A DNA stretch of 64,000 bases from Fragilaria radians (lineage: Eukaryota > Bacillariophyta > Fragilariophyceae > Fragilariales > Fragilariaceae), in contig CAAAJI010000019.1 of assembly GCA_900642245.1 (NCBI GenBank), positions 142,359 to 206,358 on the forward strand, in the 5' to 3' direction. The notes beneath the pieces are model-generated. The model worked only from the letters and a program-made list of their open reading frames with translations, had not been told where the DNA came from and did not search any database. Position numbers and translations under genes: made by a program. Below are positions 49,540 through 59,695 of the stretch, in pieces; within the stretch, counting starts at the first letter, position 1, and each line of letters starts with the position of its first letter.

Positions 49540-51338
49540 AGATGGAAAAAGTTAAAGTCCTGAATCTTCTACTCGTTACCTTTTTCCTATAGCTGACTTT
49601 CCCATTGAAGAAAACGAAGCTGTGTTAAAAAATACTAAGATTAATAATTCCTGGGTTGAGAGCATTACCTACGAACGTACAACGAACAGACCCAGATTCG
49701 GGAACATTCCATTACCTTATTTTTCAGATTAAAAGTGTCTAACAATTCTTATGCAAGTTTGGCATTTTAGGTTTACATATTGACGTTTCAACAAATTTTA
49801 TAGACAAAACCAAAACAATTTGCAAATCGACGTATTTTAAAAATCGGGTAATCTCTGCTATATTCGATATGTTTTTTCCAAATTTCCAGGTCTCTCATAA
49901 AGAGTCCAAAACCTTAACTTAGATCTATCATCAGAAATTAATTAAATTTCAACGGAGCGAAATTTCTTAGTCTTCAGGCCTAAAGCGTAAGCTCAGCTTT
50001 CATAAAAATGGCTGTTGAAAAATCTTGGTCTCCTCTGGAGATTCCAAGAATTGGATTAAATGACCAAGTAAGTTTTCATTGCAAAGTCAAAGTCAAAGAC
50101 AAAGGATAAAACATTTTTGGAGAGAGACTGCTCCTAACAAGAAATAAGAACAATACCAAGAATTCCTGTCAAGAATGATTTTGTCTCATCAGAATAACTC
50201 TATTTTTTGGAATCAAATTGCAAAATAAGTGTCATACCAGATGTGACGCAAATACCTCTTGGGTATGAAACTACAGCTTTAGAACCATGTACAACAAATT
50301 TGTATATTTTCAGGATGTATTGTTTGACCACATCGGTGGATCAAGAATTTAGAACATTTGAGAAGGCGTTTGCAAAATCCGGGATACAACATAAAGATTG
50401 CAAGATCAATAATTTTCAAACTTACCTCCATAGTATGATTTTTTAATAACTAGCTCAAGTGTTTGATGGGTAAATTTTCAAAGACAAAATAGGGTGACAC
50501 TATTTCAACAGGACACAAGGCTACTTCAAGCGCATCAGAATCATAAGCATATCAAACAGAAATCTGACGTAATGCCATCACTGAAAGAAGTCATATTACA
50601 TCTTGTAACATCCACATATTTGACAATAGGCAAAGTATAATTGGAAAGTCATTATCTTGTAATGGCGACATCAAAAAATGGAAAATTGAAAGTGAGCCTG
50701 AGCTGCATAGAAACATACTAAGCATGGACACGATCACGAGGGGCATAAGTGAGGCGGAGAAATGCCTACCATTCGAAAGGGAGACATTAAAATAGTGTTG
50801 GATCAAGTTAACAAGGCCTTTTAAGGACTCTTAAAGGAATTTCTAATGAATATAGAAGGCCTTGAGCCACAAGCCCATTCCTAAATGACCACAAGTACAA
50901 TAGGAAAACACAGAAAGCAATGGCAAGCGTGAAATCAAAGCCATACATAAAAAGAAGTCACCAGTAGAATCGCCAACAATTTTGAGTGCTTTAGATAGCA
51001 AGGCTCGAAAAGAAATAGAACGTAACGAAGAATTGTGGGAGAAAGACGGTGTAAATGTAACAACATTATCAAATTACATTGTTACATGAAATAACAGATG
51101 AAGAATTCCGCCAGAAAAAGTCAAATTGTTTTCTAACCATGAGAAATTTAGATGAGATCTTTGTAATGACTGATTTACCAATCAAATCTTGCAAGGAAAA
51201 GCAAAGTGAAATTTATATTTTCTAGGTTTATTCACAGGAATTGTACGGACATAGCATCATGTTTAATCCATATGATGCCAAGTCGTGACGACAAAGTGAC
51301 GAAAATAATGTAAAAATGAGACACAACTGGGAAAAAAT
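49540..51338. other. Degenerate transposon-flank region
   Basis: 1.8 kb downstream of the transposase relic. Stretches around 50500-51100 read like decayed coding sequence rich in Lys/Glu codons, but no frame stays open and no domain is recognised. It may be the rest of the MULE. Any upstream exon of the next gene would lie at the right end. Confidence 0.35.
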
Positions 51339-54180
51339 ATGGCGCGAGAATTTTTGAAAATCTTTCATGTCATTCATTCCCATTTTCCCAAAAGCAGAAT
51401 GGTTTCCAAGTTTAATGCAAACCGCTATCCTGGGAAACCACTCAAACAGCCATTGTATACCTTTCATGACATACCTAAGTGTCAACCAAACCTTGATGGC
51501 TCTATTTTGTACGAGATCACAAAGCGGGAAGATTTCGTAGATTCCATGGCTGAAATGGTGCTTCTTTGCAACGAAGCCATGCGAAGGAATAAAGTCGCTA
51601 GAAATAACTCTGGATCGAAACCATTGAGTTTAGAATATATAGCTGATAGGCTGGTACGTAAGGAGTTGATATATAATACACCTTTGATCAATAAACTAAA
51701 GTCTTCAACGACATTCAAATTTGCTTTTGCAGGATATTGACGATCCAATGAATGGTTTCATGGTAAGGGACAGTATGCTACGCTTGCAAGGATTCATTCA
51801 TTATACAACCTTTACCAATTGGCAAGAGTCATTTCGTTGGGATTCTATTCACGATTCTTGCTTTTCATATGATGAGAAAGCTGTAACCAAGAAAATGATC
51901 AAAGGTGAAAGAATCTACGATAAAGACGGATCTCTTGCCGCATCCTTACAGCAGACAGTACGGTTCGGAGATCCTTGGAACGAAGGGATAGTTTGGCCCA
52001 AAATCGCAGAGATATCACTCCTTGGAGGACTTGGATGTGGTAAGGCACTTCTATCATTAGTCATTGAAAAATTGGAGACCATGAAACCAGATGCAAATCA
52101 TAATTATGAATATGTCGCACTTCAAGCGACAAAAAATTCTATACCCTTTTATGAAAGCATGGGATTCATCCGCGTGGGGGCGTTGACTATCGATACTGAC
52201 TTTATGGAAACGAGAAAATTTGGTGGCTCCAGAGGATCGGAAACATCTTCAACAACTTTGCCGTCCGAATCCTTGGTGTCCGACTTTATCTCAAGCCCCG
52301 TCATGTCCTACACAGTAATAAAGCCGGGAGAATCACCCCATGAAATAGCAAAGAAATTTTCAGTCTCTGCTTGGGATATTGTCTTCCTAAATCGACATGT
52401 CTATACGGATCTCACAACCAAAAGCCGTCTAAAGAAAGGTACCAAACTCAATGTTCCATCAATCGAAGCAGCGAAAGCAGATGCAACCTCGTTGGTACAG
52501 TATATCCAAGACTTACAAGGAGATTCTACAGCACCTCGCTGGTTCAGATGCAAGGAAAATGACACTCCTAAAATGATTGCAAATCGATTCAATCTTAATT
52601 GTAAAGAATTGGTTCAAGCAAACATTCAGCGTCTTTCAGACTTAACAATGACCTCACGCCTAAAGGAAGGAACACTTATCCGTGTTTCTCATTTTCATAT
52701 GCATGAAGATGAGCACGTGCCATATTGCCATTGGACGTTCCCCGATGACAAGTTTGAAAATGTAGAGCCAAGTTACATGATGGTAAGAAAGCTTAATCGT
52801 CGTTCTGGCTCAGATTTTAACAAAGGATCAAGTGAGAAGGTTTCCAAAACAGTAGCAATATCTCCATACGTATCACCACCGAAAGATCTATTCCACGTTG
52901 TAACCAAAACCTCTGGAATTCCCAATGCAGAGCACTGCGCCGCGAAAATTATTGCCGCATCTTCCATCGAGCTCCCAGGAAAGCCTAAGCGGCCATTATC
53001 TCCTTTTGAGATATTCTGCGATGAAAACAAGGAATTTTGTATTACCCAACATTGTTTGACTGCTGGAGATCGTACAAAAAATGCAATGGAGCTTTGGAAT
53101 CAGCTGGATACTACCCAACGACAAATTTATCAAGAAATTTACGATTTGTCAATGAAAAGCTTTCATAAATCCCTTCTCCAATATCAGAGTAAACTAAAAC
53201 ATTTTTTCCAGAAGCATCCTGAAATGAAACCCCTAACAAGCGAAGATGCCAGCGAAACAGCAGGCGAGAACAATTCCTTATTCAACAAAGTCGTGATGGT
53301 CAAATCATTAACGCCCGAACATCCACTTTATGAGTACACTTACTACTATGTATTAACTTTCATTCCGGATCTCTTCTGGTGCCACTTAGCCCCTATGCGC
53401 CAGGTAGGGATATGGGGGCCTGATAAGCCTACATGTGAGGGAAGGCCGATTTGGATGCTGGTGGACGAGAGTGAAAACAAGGAAATCGATATAAGTGCAT
53501 ATTTTTGTGAGGTAGTCAAATCAAGGAGCATGCGGCATACCGTGGACGCAGACAAAGAGCAGTGGGATATTCCAAGCAGTACTGGGATTTCTCCATGTGC
53601 ATCACTTTTTCCAAAGTTGTCCTCAAGTGCAAGACTCGGAAAGGTAAGAAAAAAGGATTTGACGCAAGTACCAAGTTCATCGAAGATTAAAAAGAGAAAA
53701 ACGAAGATACATGATTATCAGGGAAATGAACAAAAGTCTCCGACTGTCCAATCTGAGATTTCCATGGCGCCTATTCCTGGTTCAATCTGTAAATCTTATC
53801 CCATAACCTACGACTCGATTAAGTCATCATCTATTCATTCAAGTGTACATGAGAGAAACGTTGATACATCTGCAGCATCATTTTTTCCAGATGAGGACAA
53901 GATAATCCCTATGGAGGGCGCTCTCAAAACTCTCCATACGAAAACTGCTCCTTGCGATCTTCGAAACTTTGAGAATAAAGATGAAGTATCAGAATTAACT
54001 GCCTCCTGCACCATAGATGCTTCTCATTCAACGACAACAAATACCCCTTCGTCGGAAAACAAAAAAGACTATGTTGACTTATTCTCTACTTCACGGTTTA
54101 CTTCTATCAAAAATCAAAATGTCCCTTCCATAGGTCTTGAGAGTGAAGAGCGGAGAAGAATTGCGTGTCTTTTGAAATGA
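51339..54180 (+). CDS. GNAT + two LysM + HMG-box fusion protein
   Basis: Two exons, 51339-51653 and 51733-54180, with a 79-base GTACGT..AG intron in phase 0 (IADRL-DIDDPMNGF); the product is 920 residues. The N-terminal part (about 60-275) is GNAT-like. SLLGGLGCGKALLSLVIEKL is a near acetyl-CoA loop and VALQATKNSIPFYESMGF the typical end. LysM modules are at about 296-346 (YTVIKPGESPHEIAKKF..GTKLNVP) and 375-425 (WFRCKENDTPKMIANRF..GTLIRVS). An HMG box follows at about 520-590 (KPKRPLSPFEIF..). A further module at about 640-715 (YTYYYVLTFIPDLFWCH, IDISAYFCEVV) looks like a small beta-rich reader domain. The basic, Ser-rich tail suggests a nucleus. With no signal peptide, the LysMs are probably not cell-wall binders. 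A chromatin acetyltransferase is the best guess. Upstream exons are possible. Confidence 0.8.
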
Positions 54181-56072
54181 AATGCTTCAGAGTCTTGGTA
54201 GACAAATCATGGCTTTTATTATGATTCAAAGGTTTGGGTGCATTTAAGTTCGATGGAATTAATACCCATTTTTCCTTCAGAGAATTACGCCTTGCTGTGA
54301 AGGGAATATACACGTCACATATCGGGGATTACCTTATCAGAACGTAGCGGTTTAGCTAGTAGATATGATCATTCTTCTCTCCATAGTTACTTCTTAACTG
54401 CAAGAAATGTAGTCATCTTAAATAGAGTTGGTTATCATGGAATCAAAGCATACTGCTGAGGCCTTGCTGTACTTTTTATTTTTCGTTTCAAGGTCCAGCT
54501 TGAACTTTGTAAAGATCCCAATTAATTAATCTGGAAAACAATTTGTGTGAGATGATTCTGGGAAACTAGTAATAGTGGAATGAAAGTTCCAATAATCTTC
54601 CTGGTGATATTATTATTGGATTCCAGCTTCAAGCATCAACGCTAGTTTATTGTCGACGTGAATGGAGAAATAACCTTGGCATAAACTGATCCTTGATATT
54701 TGCTTTTTGCTTTTGCACGCCTAAAACTTCTTTTGTGCTCAAGAGGCTCAGGGTTGCATGGAGCTACAAATCAATCTGAAGGATGACAAGGAGTACATTT
54801 GTGAAATCCTCCATTGGCTTGCCTCGTTAAAGTTGTTAGAAGAAGAATCTTTGGCATATCTTTTCAATGAGATCAACTCACGCAAAAGGCAGTTCAAGCC
54901 AAAAAAGGTTGCAAAATATCACACACACACACACACACACAGGATGTAGTAATTCAAATTTATGAATTAGTATAGATCTTGATGAGGAGTATTTTGCTGC
55001 CTCCTCTCACTTCTTTTAGTCCAGTAAATCTAGCTGCCAAACATCCCATCCAATGAAAGAATAAGATGTGAGATTCATTGTGAATTATGTAGAACAAACT
55101 TGAGTGTGCTGGCTGATACTTGTGCCAGCAGTAGCATTTTCATTGGGGAAAACTGCAAAGTAATGATGATGGTGACAAAACGCCAACTTGGATATAATGG
55201 ATGGCCATATTACTGGATCTAAGTTTTTGTTATTATGACATGGTGATACTGACCATCAATGAAAGGGACCAAGCAATGCTGTCAATGCCTGGTATGTGAT
55301 GCATTGCATCAATTCTAGGTTAGAAGAAATAGAAAATCTGGGTTACTGCATTATCAGAAAAGGAATTTGAATATATAAGGCACTAAAAATAAAAAATCAG
55401 AAGAAAACTGCTCCAGTTTATCAGCATAGTCCATCACCACGTTGGTTTTGCACAAGTGATCTTCCATCCCCTTTACCTAGTTTCACATCATGTATCTATA
55501 TATTATTACTCTGAAATATCTGCATTGCAATGGTAATTTTGGAATAGCTCTTGAAATTTTTTCCTGTTGCTCTTGGTAGATATATAAACTCTCCAATGTG
55601 GAACCAGTTCAACCGTACAATAAATATGGAACTACAGTCACATCCAACTTTTCAAGCCTTCTCTTACTGAATATTGGTAAAAATGGAACATGCACAACAA
55701 CGCTCAAATAGTATTGCTAGTGCTGGAAATAAGTCAGATGAACTTGTTCATAAAATATTCGGTGATGAAACGAGAATTTGACAAATGAATTTTTGTAAAA
55801 AATGACGATGCACAACAAATCATAATGAATCTTATAGCTGTAGATTTTTTTAATTCTGGTACCATTGAGAACCTTTCGTCGAACAATTAGAAACTGTATA
55901 GTCAAGTTACATGTAAATGTACTAAGTATTCTTATCATGTGATAGATTGAGCGCATGCACTTTTTCGAAGTATCTTCTTGTACAGAAAGAAACACACGCC
56001 CCGTTTTGTCAACAACCAATCACCCTGCCTATGATTTGTTACATCTCTCCCAAGAATCTTGAGCATTGTCCC
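54181..56072. other. Intergenic, microsatellite, nothing else
   Basis: 1.9 kb of AT-rich sequence. It contains a CA microsatellite (54920-54941) and a 7-base perfect hairpin 'tgctggc..gccagca' near 55110-55133. A 63-codon frame ending in the microsatellite has no domain. Confidence 0.45.
54920..54941. repeat. (CA)11 microsatellite
   Basis: Eleven uninterrupted CA units; likely polymorphic in length. Confidence 0.95.
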
Positions 56073-57946
56073 ATGCCATGGAAAACTCATGGTGCGCTTC
56101 ATCGTTTACATGGTGGTACCAAAATTCCTATCCATCGATTGCAGATAGTAATTGTTCTTTTGTTTTTCATCCTTCCCCACAACGTCGTCGCGAGTCAACT
56201 TGATACGAATAGTGATCAAGATAAGAATGATGAAACTTTCCATGAGTTACCTGATTGTTTGGGAGGTACGTGTCCAACTCCTCTTTCCGATGAAGGAAAT
56301 GATTGTGGCTTGTGGTTAGGTCCATCACCTATTAAGGATGCAGAAGAACATGGCTTTGGTTGGGAATCTTCACTGGACGTAGGATTCCCAAGGGGTCACT
56401 TGTCGAAAGCATATATAGCGATGCTGGAGAAACGTTGATACCAATATTTTCATCCAAAATCCACAAAACACATCCTCCATTACGAGAATATGTTTGGGAG
56501 AGTGGACACTTACCAGAAATCGCCACAGAAGTCAAGTCGGGAACTACCTTTTACTTCATTCCAGGCTTAGCAGCGATTGCTCCCTGTACAGCCAAAAATT
56601 ACAATTTGAAACTGACGTCTCTCTCCTCTGCCGAATCTCAAACTTTGGATATACATCGAGCCACTCACCCTTCGGCAGGGTCCTTGTCCTACCGTCACAA
56701 TGCTACCTACACGGCTGTTCGTGACATTATTCCGGGAGAAGAACTCACAGTCTATTGTAATGATGATAGTTTCGATGGTGGGGCTTACTTTTTATCTACA
56801 TATCGACCCAACGATGACACTCTAATGTGTCTTGACAATAATGTACGAATTGCCACATCCACCATACCGGGAGCTGGGAAGGGTTTGTTCGTGAAGCGAC
56901 GTCTTTCCAAAGGTAGCAACCTTTTGTCTACACCTATGATTCCTATTCATCGAAAAGATTTAGAAATTCTTAATGATCGAAACAAACAAAACACGAAACA
57001 ACCAAACCCTGAAAGCATCAATACGAAACAATTGCTCTTAAATTACTGTTTTGGACATCAAGAATCGGACCTTTTGTTATTACCCTACGGTCCCATGTTC
57101 CTGCATATCAATCACGACTCCGTTAGCCCCAATGCCGTCCTTCGTTGGCATACTGTCATTGTGACAGATGTGAACTCTCGTCGTCGTCAACAATATCACC
57201 ATCCTGAATTGTGGGATTGGACTGCCGACGAAGTAGCAGATGCTCATGGGATGGGATTAATGGTAGATTTAGTGGCCCTACGCGATTTGGAACCAAATGA
57301 AGAAGTTCGAATAGATTATGGAACAGATTGGTCTAAAGCTTGGGAGGAACACGTCGAGACTCATAAAGAACAACAACAACAACAACGACGAATGATGAAG
57401 AGCGATGTCATCCAGCAGAATAAAGATTCTTACATGCCTGCCGCGGCGATCAAAGACATACGGACGAAATATGAGCAGGAGATAAACCCATATCCAAATG
57501 ATACGGTTCGAACTTGGTGTATCTACGATCGCTCTGTTCTGGATGACCTTGTGGATCAGAAGACCGTTACATGGAATGATGACAGTGACGACGAAAATGT
57601 TGATGATATCCTTTCTACTGCTGGATGTCTTGCTCCATGTAATGTCATATCACGTTTGGGAACGAAATATACCATCCGATTAGACCCTCAATATAACGAC
57701 GACGTAGACATTGAATCTTGTCAGGTAACGAACGAACTGTGGATATCTCATGTTCCCGAGGGTGCCATACGAATTCTAGACCGTCCGTATACGGCGGATA
57801 TGTTCTTAGTTTCAGCCTTTCGTCGTGAAATTGGAGTACCCAATGGATTTTATCCTGATACCTGGATGAGAAAAAAACTACGACGAACCAAGTACCAACG
57901 TGTTGAGGTTGGAGATGAATTCAAGAGGAAACAACGGGATTCATAA
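56073..57946 (+). CDS. Double-SET protein with secretory signal, frameshifted here
   Basis: From ATG 56073 (MPWKTHG). A signal or anchor segment (IPIHRLQIVIVLLFFILPHNVVAS) is followed by a first SET-like domain, CGLWLGPSPIKDAEEHGFG then LGIFTGRRIPKGSLVES, ending AVRDIIPGEELTVYCNDDSF. A second SET domain follows: ATSTIPGAGKGLFVKRRLSKGS, FLHINHDSVSPNAVLRWH, ALRDLEPNEEVRIDYGTDW. The N and C parts are in different frames and join only if one base is added in the GGTTGGG run at about 56357-56363. I infer a one-base deletion (assembly error or broken allele). An alternative 71-base intron (56266-56336, GTACGT..AAG) restores the frame but removes conserved SET residues. SET enzymes methylate lysines, but an ER/secretory address would be odd for histones. 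Total about 624 residues. An aataaa lies about 47 bases past the stop. Confidence 0.75.
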
Positions 57947-58274
57947 ATGTGCATACAATGACGTATTAGTAATTTGGAAACTGAACTAGGATAATAAAAG
58001 AATATATTTATATATATATTGTTGATTGAAATTAGAATCGTTCTATTGTCGATCTTATCCTACCGCGTAGCCTGCACAAATTCGTATCATTTTTATTCTA
58101 AATCCTTTTGAACCTTGGTTTTGATAAAGGATTTACGAAAATGTATCACTCGCAAATATTCAAGTTTTTCAAAGTTGAGTGTTTTTCATCAAGCGTAGGA
58201 TTGCAGGGCCAAATATCGTATTGTCATTAGGAATGCATGCCAAAACAATCTTCTTTCCGCAGAATAAAGTTTTC
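57947..58274. other. 3' intergenic region between convergent genes
   Basis: 328 bases with an aataaa at 57993 and an 'atatatttatatatatatt' stretch; nothing else. Confidence 0.5.
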
Positions 58275-59522
58275 TCATTTTCCCTTGCGATGTTGTTGAC
58301 CGGCTCGAAACTTGGGACGCTTGGATTTTGATTGTGATGTGATTGGAGCCAATGGTATTACGGTGTCTACCAGATGTTTCACCTTATCGGTAGAATCTTC
58401 TTGTTTCCAAGGAAATCCTTCCATCAAATCCACATCATTTTCCATACGACTCACCTCCGACGGCTGCATGTCATCCATAATCGTGGTTTTATTAGTATTG
58501 TCGTCCACACCTTGATTGAGTGAATGAGATTTTGTCATCTTCGAGGATGTGTTAGATTGTGTATCGGTCTCGGTAGGAGTTGTGGAATTGCTGCTGGAAG
58601 TGGTAGTAGTATCATGGCTGTCGTCTTTGGTCATAGTAGACGTTGATTCTGTTGTCGTAACATTCACATTACTTGAACTGCTAATGCTTTTACTATTCAC
58701 ATTATGCGGAGTGACTGCATGTTGCTTCGTAACAACAATCGAATCCTTGTCAACATCAAAGATAGACAAGTCAATGGGAAGGCGGTTTCGCGGATTCAAA
58801 GCTAAGGTAATAAGATTGGCATTCCTAGCTAGTTCTGCTTGATATTTCTTTTTAATTTGCTTCCTCGATCGGTGTGGGAAGTATGCCTCCATGGTAACAA
58901 AATCTGCCCCAACTTGACGCAAGGCTGAAAAGAATAGTTTCGTTTCATCCAAAGACCAATGCTGAGCTCTCTTAGCATGATTTGTAAAGGAATTGTAGGA
59001 TGCCCCAACGATCGTTGTATGACCTTCTTCTTCGACAACATCTTGGAATTCTTCTTCGACTTCCTCCACTGTCTTTCGATCATTAACAACAATGAGTGAA
59101 GATTCCTGCAAGACAATTTCGCCATCTACAATTTTGACTTGTGGACCTTTTGATGTCTTGAAGGGATCCTCTTCAACATCATTTGCAAGAGGAGGTGGGT
59201 AAGCATTCTTTTTCAATGATGATGGGTCGATTAATGGTTTAGGAGCTGAGTAGGTTGAGCATAAATGTGCTAGTGATTCAGGAACAAGATTCCTTGCTAG
59301 TGGTACTTTGGTGGTTTTTGCTTTCTTTGTTGCAGGTTTCTGAGGTGACGATTGATCTCGTACCGTAGTTACACTTTCTATTTCAAATTGATGACTTTCT
59401 GGATCGGAGATGAGCTTCAAAGAAGCTTGATTTCGCTTTCCATTACTTTCTTCCTTTACTGAACTACTTTCCTCTTTCTTTTTCATCAAGACATCACGAT
59501 CACCAGGCTTAACGCGAGGCAT
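58275..59522 (-). CDS. BDP1: TFIIIB subunit B'' (BDP1)
   Basis: Intronless, 415 residues. The extended SANT/Myb domain is at about 185-235: HWSLDETKLFFSALRQVGADF, then FPHRSRKQIKKKYQAE. This pattern, and the upstream GPQVKIVDGEIVLQESSL (about 126-143), is characteristic of BDP1 and distinguishes it from other Myb proteins. BDP1 with TBP and BRF1 forms TFIIIB, which recruits RNA polymerase III to tRNA and 5S genes. The N-terminus is basic and the C-terminal 150 residues are Ser/Thr-rich and disordered (about 255-350), ending in a basic patch (KSKRPKFRAGQQHRKGK). It is shorter than animal BDP1. It is divergent to NOC2 with 173 bases between starts, and convergent with the SET gene. Confidence 0.92.
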   Translation of the reverse strand: MPRVKPGDRDVLMKKKEESSSVKEESNGKRNQASLKLISDPESHQFEIESVTTVRDQSSPQKPATKKAKTTKVPLARNLVPESLAHLCSTYSAPKPLIDPSSLKKNAYPPPLANDVEEDPFKTSKGPQVKIVDGEIVLQESSLIVVNDRKTVEEVEEEFQDVVEEEGHTTIVGASYNSFTNHAKRAQHWSLDETKLFFSALRQVGADFVTMEAYFPHRSRKQIKKKYQAELARNANLITLALNPRNRLPIDLSIFDVDKDSIVVTKQHAVTPHNVNSKSISSSSNVNVTTTESTSTMTKDDSHDTTTTSSSNSTTPTETDTQSNTSSKMTKSHSLNQGVDDNTNKTTIMDDMQPSEVSRMENDVDLMEGFPWKQEDSTDKVKHLVDTVIPLAPITSQSKSKRPKFRAGQQHRKGK

Positions 59523-59695
59523 GTCTTGGGAATAATTCTATGGGACGTAGTCGAGAATGATTATCTTGAATTTACTAGTATTTGACGGGCGGTGCCAGTA
59601 GACGTACAGTACTTCCTGACCAGCCATTTTTACAACATTTTCTTACAACAAAATCATTTGAATTTTTTTCAAAAAGGTTTACAAATCAAGTCGCC
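59523..59695. promoter_or_regulatory. Bidirectional promoter, BDP1 / NOC2
   Basis: Only 173 bases separate the two divergent start codons. It likely drives both genes. The frame upstream of the NOC2 start stays open through most of it, but without an ATG. Confidence 0.65.

Noticed and set aside
56266..56336. 71-base intron as the reason for the SET frame change
   Set aside because: It has GTACGT and AAG ends and restores frame, but it removes CGLWLGPSPI, which aligns with the second SET domain; a one-base deletion explains more. Not fully excluded.
59582..59695. N-terminal extension of the NOC2 frame
   Set aside because: It has no ATG; the 59696 ATG has a strong context and the expected basic start.
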